From Tethya wilhelma (Eukaryota > Porifera > Demospongiae > Tethyida > Tethyidae): a stretch of 64,000 bases of DNA. Below, one piece after another: positions 11,101-22,500 of this stretch (its first letter is position 1; each line of letters opens with the position of its first letter). Both the position numbers and the translations under genes were made by a program. Under the pieces are notes generated by a model. That model was not told the DNA's origin and ran no database searches. It saw only the letters and a list, made by a program, of their open reading frames with translations. The DNA lies in the NCBI GenBank assembly GCA_964030475.1, contig CAXIPT010000005.1:5237132-5301131 (forward strand), in the 5' to 3' direction.

Positions 11101-11297
11101 ATTGCACCAAGGAGATGCTGAAACAATGTCAGTTCTAGCCATCTAAAGTCTTTGAAGGCAGGCTTTAAACTTGTCGATTGAGCACTCTCATAAACCACTC
11201 CGTGTGTCACCATCATGGACTTAGAGGCAATACTTGTGATGCCATTAGCAACCCACCAGATAAGAACCACCACTATCATATGCCACCACTCACCCAT
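8147..11297 (-). CDS. fusion copy 2, C-terminus lost in gap
   Basis: Same architecture as copy 1, intronless, 1050 codons visible from MGEWWHM at 11297 until the frame enters the N run. Carrier, first GT32-like domain (GGIYIDPR), pyruvyl transferase and second GT32-like domain (GGVYMDNDMIVV) are all present. The pyruvyl-transferase motifs are intact (GCRD, RIHC), so this copy is predicted to be competent there. The missing end is about 110 residues judged by copy 4. An in-frame ATG 14 codons upstream exists, but MGEWW/MGAWW is the start shared by copies 2-5. Upstream of the ATG, ttacatatagcaaaactagtc resembles a splice acceptor, so a 5'-UTR intron is possible. It is tail-to-tail with the M20 relic, as copy 4 is with the intact M20 gene. 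Confidence 0.88.
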
Positions 11298-11344
11298 GAC
11301 TAGTTTTGCTATATGTAAATAAAATAAGTCATATTTCAAGGGGA

Positions 11345-11466
11345 GGTCATGACCATACGTGCTGTCCTAACACCTGTGACTGGGATCAAAATTTGATCAT
11401 TCGACCCCTTGATGCGATGTTGATCCCGGTCGTGGGTGTTAGTACATGCAGCAGGCATGGTTGTGA
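11345..11466. repeat. palindromic element (gtcatgacca/ggtcgtgac type)
   Basis: About 120 bp folding back on itself: gtcatgaccatacgtgctgt...gactgggatcaa pairs with ttgatcccggtcgtgg...catggttgtgac. A related piece lies at 38632-38690 (gaccgggatcaaggtgcgatgaaggggtc). Both are just upstream of minus-strand fusion copies (2 and 4). Confidence 0.65.
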
Positions 11467-12470
11467 CAATTGTAAAGTCCAACTGTAAAGTATACATGGA
11501 TCTTTACAAAACAGTAAAATATTCTGATCAGTTTTCATTCAAGATATTGCATACTAATGTCAGTAAATCACAGGAAAAGGACACTGCTCAAACTGACATT
11601 ACATGATTCAGGTAGCCCATATAGGTTTGCTCAATAGCGTCTGACAACAGTTGATATAATCATAGCATTGCTCATTTGGTTCATTGTCTGTGATTCATGC
11701 TGTTTCATCATCCCACAAGTTGCAAGTGACAGAGTGTGCTGAGGCTTGTGCACCATGGGTGCCTTCATTTGGAAGTGAATGAATAAGGCAATTTCAAAAT
11801 CATGATGGTGGGCTAATTTCGATGTGCTTATAAACGTTATTCAGCTGTGACTTTTTTTCCATCAACAGAACCTATATGGACAGCGTTCATAGTAGACTTG
11901 GAAATTAGCTAGCATTAATTACGACATCGGAATTATCCCAGGTTAGGAATTGCCCCACTTTACCTTAAATTATAATCATTATGGTGTTCCATAATATAGT
12001 TGAATCCCCACAAACCTGAATATAAATATTATAGGACTAGTAGGATTATACTGTAGGTACAAAATTCATCAAAAATTCAAAATTCATCAGCTTACCTTAT
12101 TGTAATAGCAAAGGGAGAGTATCTGAGTCTGGCAAGCCAGACTACCATACAGTAGATAGTGTTTGAAGGGGTTCACGACCTTTATTCCCAGTACGACGGT
12201 AGTACTGGCCGTGGGTAGCTACACAGGAATGGCACGGGTAGGCTTCACGAGAAACGCTACGTAACAATCAATTTCGCAATTCCCCGCAATCGATTTACAT
12301 AGTATTGCCCACGCCACACACCCGGTACCCACTTGAGATACATTATTGTGGGTCATGACCTCATTGGCAGCTGTGAAATCATGAAAATAATCGTCGTATC
12401 ATACACCGTACCGTATTATTAGTCTCGTCCCCAAGCCCAATCTGCGCATGCGCCATAATAGCTAGTTCGC
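11467..12470. other. intergenic, upstream of fusion copy 2
   Basis: No gene seen. It contains a dispersed motif at 11727-11771 (gagtgtgctgaggcttgtgcaccatgggtgccttcattt) that recurs near 19220-19262 and 40320-40360, each time in the region upstream of a fusion copy. It also holds a tcaatctgcgcatgcgc-type motif at 12431-12470, ending at a single N (12471) that marks a contig join. Confidence 0.5.
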
Positions 12471-12471
12471 N

Positions 12472-13157
12472 GTCCATATATGTTTCCTTGGAGAGTAGCC
12501 ATGAGTGATACTCACACCATCCACATAGGCATTGTCAATAGTTAGTGTTCTGTTTTTGTAGTAAGGATCAAATGCATCTGGTGTTCCAAACTGGTAACCA
12601 ATGACTCGCCCACACACTCTTGAGTACTCCACTCCATGGGCAGGGAATGAAGCTGACACACATCCTGAGTTGTGTCTAGTACACATTCTTCTTGGAGAAG
12701 TGATCTGTCTGAATCTAGAGGGACATTGCTGGCTGGAGTCAGTCATGTCAAGATTAGCCACCTGCATCCATCCACCAGTGCTACCACAGCACCTCCTAGT
12801 CATGTCACAGTATTGACGAGTTAGTGTCCCCCTTATTGTATTAATTAGCCAGTAGTAGTCTGATAATTGCCCCTGGATACTGCTGCAAGATTCAGCAGGG
12901 TTTGGAAAGCTTCCTGGAGGTGTTGTTTGAAGTGCTTGAATCATTCTCTTCATGGATATAAGTTCATTTCTTATTTGACCTAGTGTCTGGTTTATCTGTT
13001 TTATTTCTTCTCGTACCTCTTCTCTGGCGATACACTGGTCAGCCAGGATGAGAGAGAGACTGCAGTTGTTGAGTTGTGTTGCTGAAGATGATCCTTTGTA
13101 CAGCATAGTAGCACAAATGAGAAAGACAACACAAAGCACCATTTTGCAACTTAACAT
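12472..13157 (-). CDS. secreted coiled-coil cysteine-rich protein, 5' half
   Basis: About 228 residues on the minus strand, starting MLSCKMVLCVVFLICATMLY (signal peptide). A heptad-rich stretch (EEVREEIKQINQTLGQIRNEL, about residues 45-75) comes next, then the cysteine-rich domain shared with the gene at 3-680 (VANLDMTDSSQ, VCGRVIGYQFG, HGYSPRKHIW). It stops at HIW because the single N at 12471 interrupts it. The remainder, about 90 residues, is not on the other side of the N. It would be consistent with the orphan tail at 14843-14894 if the contig between the two Ns were inverted. Signal peptide and coiled coil suggest a secreted multimer. Function unknown. Confidence 0.8.
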
Positions 13158-14841
13158 TATATGAAAGCTAATAAAGTGTATGTGGCATTGCCTGAACTAA
13201 TAATTGTGTGGTATATTGATGATAGAGTAGTTGTGGTTATGTGTTTTAACGGAGACTCGAGTTATTTACTCTCCATAGTAGTGGTCAATATTACCGACAT
13301 TGTTTTGGTCACACTTATACCTTTGTTGGTTGATATCTAAAGAAAGTGTTTACTGCAATAATAGCTAGCAACAGATGCATGATTGATTCATGGAAGGTTG
13401 ACTTTGAACTATGGCATTAAATGGTAGTGTAATATGGATATCATACGTACGGTAGTACGTATAGTAGTAGCGATTTCCAACCATTTTTAGGAAACCATAC
13501 AAATGCAACATAAGTACTACAAATGTGTTCTACATGTCTATGCGACCAAAATAAAACAAGTTTGACCTTCTTAGCTGCTTCCAATCAAAAGTTACGGGAC
13601 AAAGTTGCACATATGTGTTTTACGGGATTCTCCATTGAAAATATGGCACCATAACACCCTAAAATACCATAACTATAATTGATCATAACTTAGTCATCGG
13701 ATGAGCTACGACTATCAAATTTTCACCAAAATGTTCAGGAAGACTTCTACTTTAACATCCAAAATTTCTATGGCTTCAGGCTGACTCAGCAGAAATTATA
13801 CTATTGCATTTACCAATTTTAAATTGATATACGAATGTCAAACTTTCACCAAATTGTTCAGTAAGGTTTCTACTTTCAGATGATAACCAATGATTGCAAT
13901 TCTATGGCTTCAAATACTCTTCGGCAAAAGAATACACCATATTAACTCACTCATGCAGCGGCTTAACAAACTGGGGCAGCGATGTTGAGCAGACACTTCT
14001 ACAGTTATATGGTTCATTTCTAATAATGCCCACCACCATGCACCCTGGAGTAAACCCATTAAATGTAACATTTTTTCACTTTATTCGAATTCCGCAAGCT
14101 ATTAAAATATTTCCTTTGGCCTTTTGCCCATAAAAACAGTCTCTTCAACCTATGAAACATATACCAGCTTGAAACACTTTTCAAACTCCTCTATAATTTT
14201 AGTTATTATTAACTTTTCCCTAAGTTTTGCCCAGTTTCTACAGTAGCATTATATTTAGAGCAAAAACAGTGCACAAATTTGAAATCAGCACCCCAAGTTA
14301 CCCTAGAAAGTGTCAAACTAACCAGTAGTGTCTTTATCATCCGCAGAATAGCTTTCAAAATCAGCCTGTCAGCCGTGCCACGTGGTCCATTGATTTTCCC
14401 GTAAACATTTTCCTCCATATGTTTTGTATGGCTTTTTGCGGTTACCTGATTACGCATGCTCATAACTTTACGATAACTCGACCAATTTCAACGCAACAAA
14501 CGCTGAAATGATCGCCCGACACTCAAGATTTTTGTGACTAGCTTATTAATTGCAAGCGCTTCTGAGTTTAACCTCAGTACTAGACAATAGCTACATAATG
14601 CAAAATACATAGGTTGGAAATCGCTAATAGTAGGAATGGGCCGACTGTCCCATAGACACAATACAAAATATTTATCGCCATAAAAATCTAACAACACAAA
14701 GTAGAGGCTTCAAACTTGCTCAGAGGCTCTCCTTTACAGAAAACCAACTGCATGGAAGGCTTAAACTTTGCCAAAACTTTTCTGATCACTCGTAGAGAGA
14801 GCGCTTGCGAGAAGCCACACTAGTGCAATTTTGTTCTCCTA
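13158..14841. other. non-coding, upstream flank of the secreted gene
   Basis: The first 250 bases (13158-13400) are the 5' flank of the minus-strand gene and have a second copy at 15951-16212. The rest shows only short frames without domain character and with no sign of splice-linked exons. Nothing else supportable. Confidence 0.45.
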
Positions 14842-14842
14842 N

Positions 14843-14894
14843 AATATCAAATGAAGATATTGGAGTAGAAGTTATTGAAATCTATGTCCATTAA
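14843..14894 (+). pseudogene. orphan 3' tail of the secreted gene family
   Basis: Right after a single N, the frame reads ISNEDIGVEVIEIYVH then stop, matching the last residues of the gene at 3-680 (EEIGVEVLELYIQ). Only the tail is present on the plus strand. The upstream part is lost at the contig join. Confidence 0.75.
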
Positions 14895-15289
14895 ACCTAA
14901 CTGTTTTCTTTATATAGAACTCAAATAATCTTTAGAAGCTAGGTATGTGTTTAGTTACATGCATTCCATGCAAACAATTTTTCTTTGTTAAATACCTACT
15001 ATTTTATATACTCTTGAAAAAATATTCACGTAAAAAAAATGGTCGGCTAAAATAACTCGGCTAGCATGTAACTTTGGAGATGATGTACCAATCATTGATC
15101 TTGTCAACCACATGCATGGTTTAATTGATGATCAACTTCCACTTGTACACATGCAGTAACACGCAAAATGTTTTCTTATCCACAGCACACCATGGTCAAA
15201 CAATTTTTTTTGCTTAAAATAGTGTGTTTAAAGGTTACAGACTAATGACAACAACTATAACACTGAAAAAATGTTAATAACATATGTAA

Positions 15290-15337
15290 ACTAGTTGTAC
15301 ACTGAGTGCAGTTAATTGCCTCGCGCGCGACGTTTGA
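15290..15337. repeat. dispersed 48-bp repeat, copy 1 (copy 2 inverted at 38880-38927)
   Basis: The segment aactagttgtacactgagtg...gcctcgcgcgcgacgtttg recurs in reverse complement at 38880-38927, upstream of fusion copy 4. I do not recognise it. Confidence 0.65.
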
Positions 15338-15658
15338 AGTAATTATGCCATTCGATTTGATGAGCTGGCCCCAGGTTTAGAAAGGAAACCTAGTTAGACC
15401 GAAAGAAATGGACTACCATGAATACCTGATCAGCTAACTCCACGTATTTTAAACTCTCACCTCTTGTACAGTTAGTAAGGTACCACAATGATATGTCTCT
15501 GCAGTCTATGCCGGCTCATAACACACATTATTCTACATATATACGTAGCACGAGATCTCGAGCTGTGCGCGCGCACGTGTTTCGTATATTATGGTAAGGA
15601 TCATCACGATCACGAGCATGCAGCGCAGCTAGCGTACGTACGCGTATAGCGTGTTTTA

Positions 15659-15829
15659 AACCGGAACAATTTTTGCCAAATTGGCCCCGTTTTCATCCGG
15701 TGTTCATGACGTATAATTGGATTTTACTTCCGCAATTATTGGCAAACCGGAACAATTTTTGCCCGTTTTCATCCGGTGTTGATGACGTGTAATTGGATTT
15801 TACTTCCACAATTTTTGGCCCTGCAAGAT
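15659..15829 (+). repeat. two direct repeats of about 85 bp
   Basis: Two tandem units begin aaaccggaacaatttttgcc and run through gttttcatccggtgtt(c/g)atgacgt..taattggattttacttcc. They differ by a short insertion and a few substitutions. Confidence 0.75.
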
Positions 15830-15950
15830 TACACTGCCTCGCGCTAAGGCGCTCGGCAACAATACAGGGTTCATATTAATTTTATCGATATTACACTACA
15901 ATTTAATGCCATAGTTGATAGTCAACCTAGCTTCTCATAAATTTATCATG

Positions 15951-16212
15951 CATCTGTTACTAGCTATTATTGTGGTAAACACTTTCTTTGGGTATCAATT
16001 AGCAACAAAGGTATAAGTGTGACCAAAACAATGTCGGTATATTGTTGACCACTACTATGGAGAGTAAATAACTCGAAGATAGCAATGAAAACACACAACC
16101 ACAACAACTCATCAATATACCACACCATAATTAGTTCAGGCATGCACTTTAGTTGGTAGATATATAGAAGTCATTGCATGCAAAGCTCACATACACTTTC
16201 ATACAACATGTC
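15951..16212 (+). promoter_or_regulatory. duplicated 5' flank and start codon of the secreted gene family
   Basis: This stretch matches the reverse complement of the 5' flank of the minus-strand gene (about 13158-13390). Shared segments include tataagtgtgaccaaaacaatgtcggta, accactactatggagagtaaataactcga and attagttcaggca. It runs into an ATG at 16208 two to three bases before a single N (16213). It is the promoter and first codon of another family member whose body is missing from the assembly. Conservation of the whole flank suggests promoter function or recent duplication. Confidence 0.7.
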
Positions 16213-16235
16213 NTAGCAAAGCAAACTGTCCGTCC

Positions 16236-16363
16236 TCAGAGGACGAGTGCGCCTTTGCTGAGCTGGCAAGTCTGTTAATTGCATTCCAATCATGTGATCG
16301 CAATACTTCACAATGAGATTTGATCACGTGCACCCTGTTTGCAAGCTCAGCAAAGGTGCACTC
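16236..16363 (-). repeat. palindromic MITE, gacgagtgcgcctttgctgagc family, copy 1
   Basis: Inverted-repeat element. One arm is gacgagtgcgcctttgctga, the other gctcagcaaaggtgcactc, around a core with cacgtgatcaa-type and tcacatgattggaatgtaat-type words. Opposite orientation to the copies at 17989-18131 and 28253-28394. Confidence 0.8.
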
Positions 16364-16943
16364 TAGTCTCGTCCCCAGACCCCGCCCCTTCTCCAAGGAG
16401 AAAGAGGGTCTGGTATCTTTTGAGCGATTTCCCGGTTGTGCTGAGTCAGCAGTGAAACTGGATGTCATGTGACGAGTGTGTGTACTTTAAACAAGCTAGG
16501 AGCAGAGCTAGCTCAATTATAAATCTGGTGTGCGTGTGTAGGGAACCAATCACTAGAGCCGCCTGGTCAACTAGATTACAATGTCTGATTGCTTACCAGA
16601 TCCATCCTGGCTTTAATTTTATAGCCCAATTAGCATGATCTACTTTTTCACCAGTAAAACTCTTCTGTAAGCGATTTCTACACTTCTATACAATATTTGA
16701 GACGTTCTCTTGTAAGCGATTCACGCAAAGCTAAGCAGTTCCCTGATCACTGTACTGAGACATCTCGAGTCTCATGAGATATGCAATTGAAAGGATGACT
16801 TTCACCTGAAAACTCGAATGCTGCAATCTGATTGGCTTACCTGTTTTCATGACTGCTGACTCAGCACAACCAAGAATTCGCTCAATTGAGACCAGACTCT
16901 CTTTCTCCTTGGAGAATGGGTGGAGTCTGGGAACGAGACTATA
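16364..16943. repeat. foldback element with about 100-bp inverted repeats
   Basis: The left arm (16364-16475: tagtctcgtccccagac through gttgtgctgagtcagcagt) is reverse-complementary to the right arm (about 16845-16943: actgctgactcagcacaac through gtctgggaacgagacta). The interior of about 370 bp has no coding sign. Termini place it with the tagtctcgt/tagcctcgt family. Confidence 0.75.
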
Positions 16944-16947
16944 CCTC

Positions 16948-17068
16948 CTCTGGTCCGTCCTAGATCCTGGGGCGCCGTAGTCTCGTGCCCAGCCGGCCTC
17001 TCCTAGATCCTGCCCACGTGCTAGGCTCGAGACTAGGGGCGCCGGGCGCGGGCAGAGGAGGTATGACC
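16948..17068. repeat. GC-rich palindrome tacctcctctgg ... agaggaggta
   Basis: tatacctcctctggtccg at the left pairs with cagaggaggtatgaccag at the right; ggggcgcc and ggggcgccg lie inside. The flanking purine-rich stretch 17072-17118 (aaaaagaggaaatggaaatg) reappears inverted at 17925-17985, so a larger foldback may span 16948-18140. Confidence 0.6.
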
Positions 17069-17118
17069 AGTCTAAAAAGAGGAAATGGAAATGGGAAATG
17101 AGGAATGAGGAAATCATT

Positions 17119-17924
17119 CAGTCATTATTCTTTGGCCATGTACACTATGATCTGTAACTTTGCTCCTTTCTTCATGTCAAATGAATACTGCTGACACTAC
17201 AAAGCATAATAGTTTACATGCTGTTCAGCCTATGCTTTGCCTCATGATGAATCATTGATGATAGGATGATACTTCGCAAGAAGCATGTAGTAGCTGTAGT
17301 TAGCATGTAGTTAACTATCAACTATTTAGCTATTAGTTACTTATATCATACTTAGTCTGTCTAATTGAGAGACTATCAAAACAGATTAGAAAGACTCTGA
17401 CAATAATTCTTTACTCAAGCTATAGGATATTCTGATTGATACAATGATCTTTGCATGGGTTCAAGCTCCAGGTACATATATTTACCATCCGCAGAGGTAG
17501 TGTACAGCAAGAAACCAGCACAGATTTCAGTCTAAGTCCAAACCTTGCATCTTGTTTCAGACTCAGTGAGCTCAATTTTATAGTATAATTTTCAATACAG
17601 TGATTGGGCTCAGTGCATGCAGCCTGACTGTGTACAAGGATATTATAGCATGAGCTATAAAATCTATGGTACTATCATCTCAATGTCATAATTTTTAGTA
17701 GTAAATACAGTTACTAATGCCAACAACTTACCTTCTGTTCAGCCCCATCCCACCCATGGCGACTGATTAGTCAAGTTCTATAGATTTTGGCAGGTCTAGC
17801 TAGGTAGCCTAGGTCAATGTAACTTGTAAGTACAACTTATGTTCTCTTTAGTTTACTGGGGTGAGAAGCAAACTTGCTCAACTGTTGAACAGTAGAGTCA
17901 GTTAGTAACAATTCATTTCCTTAT
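17119..17924. other. non-coding interior between inverted purine-rich arms
   Basis: No gene, RNA or repeat recognised. It lies between the inverted aaaagaggaaatggaaatg arms and may be the interior of a non-autonomous element. Confidence 0.4.
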
Positions 17925-17988
17925 TTCTTCATTTCCGATTTCTACATTTCCATTTCCTCATTTCCTATTCCTCTTTTTAGACCTGCCC

Positions 17989-18131
17989 GAGGTACGACAC
18001 GAGTGCGCCTTTGCTGAGCTGGCAAACGGGGTGCACGTGATCAACTTTTATTGTGAAGTGTTGCTGTCACATGATTGGAATGTAATTAACAGACTTGCCA
18101 GCTCAGCAAAGGCGCACTCGTGTCGTACCTC
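17989..18131 (+). repeat. palindromic MITE, copy 2 (near-perfect)
   Basis: 143 bp. The terminal arm gaggtacgacacgagtgcgcc and its exact complement at the other end extend about 40 bp into the element; the core contains cacgtgatcaac and attggaatgtaattaac. It is the best-preserved of three copies, so it is probably the youngest. Confidence 0.85.
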
Positions 18132-18187
18132 CTCTGGTCCTGGGGGACAAGATACTCCAGGGGATGAATTACTCTGTGACAGAACAC

Positions 18188-19050
18188 ACAAAGTTAAGCA
18201 CTGACTCTGTGAACACACAAAACATGCATAATATTTATCGTACAGGTTACCTAGGTTACCTATGGTTATGTGTTGTTACTATGGTTATCCAAGGTTGTAC
18301 ATAGCCTCGTTCCCAGGCTTCTCCTTTGCGAATATTTTCTTGGAAGGAGAGAGCCTGGTACCAGTAGTCACGTGAGTGACGTACTATTTTACATAATTCA
18401 GGGATCAGGTTAGTTAGTAGACTCATGTAGCCAGACCCCTTTCGCTCCGCCTATATGGCTCCACAGGAAAATGGGTCTGGTATATCTCGCATCAAAAAGT
18501 TGTGCAAATGATTGGGCGGGGTAAGTAAAATATAGCCTATTTCTCACTCTTAACGGAGTAGGGCATGGCAGTGTTAGCTGCTCTTGGTTGCTATAAACTA
18601 GATCTACCATCGCTTAAAATACGTATTTTTTATCTAAGAGCCAACCGATTTTTGCAAAGACACATACGCTTCTCTCACGTTCAGGAACGACACTACAGCA
18701 ATCATTCGTACCTGTGTCAAGGCCTGGCACCCTAGGCTAATGTAGCCTCATTCCAAGCCCCTCATGGTATCATACCGTGACTCGGCTGCAACAGTATACC
18801 ATTCATTGTGCTGATTTTCTTTACTGGGCACCTTGTCGATCTTGGCATGTATGTATGTCGACCACAGAGTCAATGTTGAACTGACTTTGATAACCATAGT
18901 AATAAAAATTGTAATGTGTCTCCATAGAGTCAGTGCTCAACTTTGGATTACCACAGTACACCACACATAACCATAGGTAACCTAGGTAACCTGTACGATA
19001 AATATTATGTGTGTGTGTTCACAGAGTCAGTGCTTAACTTTGGCCAAATC
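18188..19050. repeat. element with about 110-bp terminal inverted repeats
   Basis: The left end 18188-18300 (aagttaagcactgactctgtgaacacac ... aggttacctaggttacctatggttatgtg) is repeated inverted at about 18935-19050. Between them lie a tagcctcgttcccaggc foldback (18303-18370) and unrecognised sequence, with no transposase frame. Probably a non-autonomous DNA transposon of about 860 bp. Confidence 0.7.
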
Positions 19051-19258
19051 GTAAAAAGAAAACAAACAAGATGGAATGGCTGTTTGAGTGTGTAAAGAAT
19101 TATTCCTATGGGCAACATGAGGAACTCGACATGGGAAGAGAGTACTACATGCAGCCAGTGAACCTTGTCATACTGAAGTCTCAGTACTGATGGTCATACA
19201 CGTTTAGTTGTGCATGCTAATTGAGTGCGCCAAGACTTATGCACCATAGGTGCCGTCA

Positions 19259-19522
19259 TTTAGCTTCATTCCCAGGCTCCCTCCCTGAATACTACAAGCT
19301 GAAAAATAGAAAGGGAGAGAGCCTGGTACGCAAATCACATGAATGACGTACCACACAGAAAAATTAGTATGCTGTAGGAGAGAAACCATACAAACCCTCT
19401 CTACAGTCTCTCTACGGACGTCAGTCACATGATTTCGTGTACCAGGCTCTCTCCCTTCCTATTTTGCGTGCATGTATGTATAAATATTCACTGGGAGAGA
19501 GCCTGGGAACGAGGCTACCCTT
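19259..19522. repeat. foldback element directly upstream of fusion copy 3
   Basis: Ends tagcttcattcccaggctcc and gagagagcctgggaacgaggcta pair. Internal gggagagagcctggta and taccaggctctctccc also pair, so two hairpins are nested. The right half has a close relative at 41620-41742 upstream of fusion copy 5. The right end lies 60 bp before the copy 3 start codon. Confidence 0.75.
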
Positions 19523-19581
19523 CATTAGGATCGGTGTGTACTTTACAGATTTAATTATTCTATTTATATATAGCAAAGGTC

Positions 19582-22500
19582 ATGGGTGAGTGGTGGCAGA
19601 TGCTAGTGGTGGTTCTTATCTGGTGGGTTGCTAATGGCATCACAAGTATTGCCTCCAAGTCCATGATGGTGACTCACGGAGTGGTTCATGAGAGTGCTCA
19701 ATCAACAAGTTTAAAGCCTGCCTTCAGAGACTTTAGATGGCTAGAACTGACATTGTTTCAGCATCTCCTCGGTGCAATAGCATCGGTGATACTCCTGAAG
19801 ATTGTGAAAGGCAAGTCGGCTGCAATTTGGCCGACAGACTCACCCAAGACTATCATTTGGATTGGAGGATTTGCTAACATTGTTGGAAACATGTCCACAA
19901 ATGCAGCGTACGCATTAGTTAGTTCCAGTGTGACACAAGTGGTGAAGTCGTTTGAGCCTATCTTCACCTTCTTCCTCTCTCTTCTTCTCTACAAGAACTA
20001 TGGCGACCTCACCATAGCTACCCTGATGTCCATCGTGACAATGAGTGCTGGAGCCTGTACGTTTGTGGTGTTGGACAAGTCGTTCAATGTGTGGGGACTG
20101 CTTGCAGCCATCAGTTCAAACATGGGCTTTGCAACGAGGAACATTTTCCTCAAGAAACTTGCCTGGGAGAGTCCAATACAAAAGTATGCAGTCATATCCA
20201 TTTGCAGTACACTAATACTGATACCAGCCATCCTCCTGAAGATGGTTCTCGTTTCAGCAAGTACATCACTGTTGACACACGCCCAGGAGAGCATTGTCTC
20301 TGCCACCTCTCACTTCACCTACAACACTGCTTCAATCACTGTCCTACAAGACATCACTCCCCTCACTCACGCCACACTGAACCTTGCAAAGAGGGTGTTT
20401 GTCATTATAGCCAACCTCATCTACTTCCGTACCCCTGTGACAATGAACATGTTATTAGGCTTGCTCATCTTCTTTGCTGGACTTGCTGTCTACAGCTTTA
20501 GGAAAAGACAGGGTATCAAAGAAATTACATGGGTGACCGTTTTCTGTGCACTCGTGGTTTGTATTGGATTTCAAGCGCCACACATTTTTGGAAGCAAAAT
20601 CACTGTCTACACAGCCAATCATTTCTCAAAGGATGACTCAAAGGATAACTTAGATTTCAAGAGGATCCAATCTCAGCAGTGCCAATCAACAGTTGTAACA
20701 GCCTGGGTCTTTGACAGAACACTCTCTCCTGAGATTCTTGAGAATATCAGGAGTTGGCAAAGTGAAAAGATTTGTACTCATGTTTTCTGTGGAACGTCAC
20801 AATGTATGCGTTCAGTCGCCACGTTGAACAATCCCAGTATCACCTCGGAGTTCCTAGTGATCAGTGACCTAGTGAAGGACACACCTCTTGAGGAGTGGTT
20901 TGTCCGACATCCTCTCTACAAAGTCTTGGCAGGAATAAATTTTGAGGAACATCTTCAAAGAGTTGTTCAGCTTGGAATCTTGTGGAAATATGGAGGCATT
21001 TACATTGATCCCAGGATCAGAGTGACAGGAGAGAAGCAAGTCTTTACAGACAATCCTTGCCTCAATGGTTGGGTCACCAGTAGAGAGGAATTCTATATCA
21101 CTTGCTTTACCAAACTTCATCCGTACATCAATAGCCTCTCACAGGAGTTTGTGAAAATGTATCCCAAGACAGTTAGCAAAAATGAAAGCTATCGGTTTCA
21201 TTTTGACTTTTCAAGGGTCTTGAAAATTGGGTGCCCAAATAGTAAGTGTCCTGATTCCATCCATCTTGAGTGTGAGAACCACAACCATACAACAATAGAG
21301 CGTCACTTTGGAACACTGTGGTACAATGAACGGCCCCATTGGAGTCATGTCGTCGTAGCCAATTTAGGTGATGAAGTACAGGCTATTGCTGGAATGCAGT
21401 TTTTGCCGTATGTTGATAATTTACTCGAAAGAGATCGTTTGTCTCAAATAGAAACCAAGGAACATGTGACAACCTTCTTCAATGCCTGGTGGGGAGAGCC
21501 ATCTGTTCAGTGGCCACCACCCAACAATATTGATCCAATTATGATCTCAATGCATATCAACTCTGATGTTTTCAATGTGTTTTCGAAGCAGCCGAGTATT
21601 GACTTTATCAAGCAACATGCCCCTGTTGGTTGTCGTGATACGGCTACAGTTGATTTCTTAATGAATCACGGTGTGGAGGCTTACTTCTCTGGGTGCATGA
21701 CACTGATGATGAGAAATCCAAGTCTCACTAAAACTCGTAAAAACATTTACTTTGTCGATGTAAATCATAACCATCTCCCACTTTTCCCAAAGGAAATACA
21801 AAGTCGTGCTATCTACAAGATTCACCATGAGCACAACTTGAATGGCTTCAATCAATTTGCAGGTGCTTTCAATCTTATTGAGCTCTATTCCTCAGCAAAA
21901 GTGGTTGTCACTCACCGCATACATTGTGCTTTGCCATGTGTTGGAATGGGAATACCAGTCATTTTCTTGTGTCACTCAAACCCATCATTAATAGGTGATT
22001 CAGCACGTTTTACTGGACTTACTCAGCTTTTTCACACTATGTATTCAGATTTAAAAAATGAAACTTTTAAATTGTTGAAAAACTTCCCCTGGGATAACCC
22101 CCCACCTAATCCTAACCCTGGAATTGTAATGAGAATGAGAGCCACTTTCTGGAATGTCATTCGTCAAAATGAAGCACTTCACGATGCTGCTCACAAGTTT
22201 GGAATGGTACCTCTACAACCTCCTCCTGTGCTGGCCTCGGAGCTTGATCTAGGTGATCAAAAGCTATTCCATTTAGTGTTCACTGAGTCGACCTTCAAGT
22301 GGTATCATTGGCGAACAGTGGAGTCCATTTTCCACCATCATCCCTTTACTAAAGTCACCATCCACAGCAACACACTACAACAGTCTGAATTCCATGTGCT
22401 AACAGATGCTGGCTACCATATCACTGTGACTGGCTACTCCTTAGCTGACTTGTTGAAGGACACCCCAGCTGAAGAGTTCATATCAAAACTCTCAAGTGCG

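Noticed and set aside
13894..14697. Several 70-85 codon frames in the gene-poor region
   Set aside because: No hydrophobic, domain or splice pattern, no paralogue in the window; length expected by chance in AT-rich DNA.
16199..17117. Possible short protein genes on the minus strand
   Set aside because: They fall inside foldback elements and are translations of inverted repeats.
20091..20501. 136-codon alternative-frame reading frame (and antisense partners) conserved in all five fusion copies
   Set aside because: It overlaps the carrier coding region; its conservation follows from near-identity of the main frame. No independent start context or domain.
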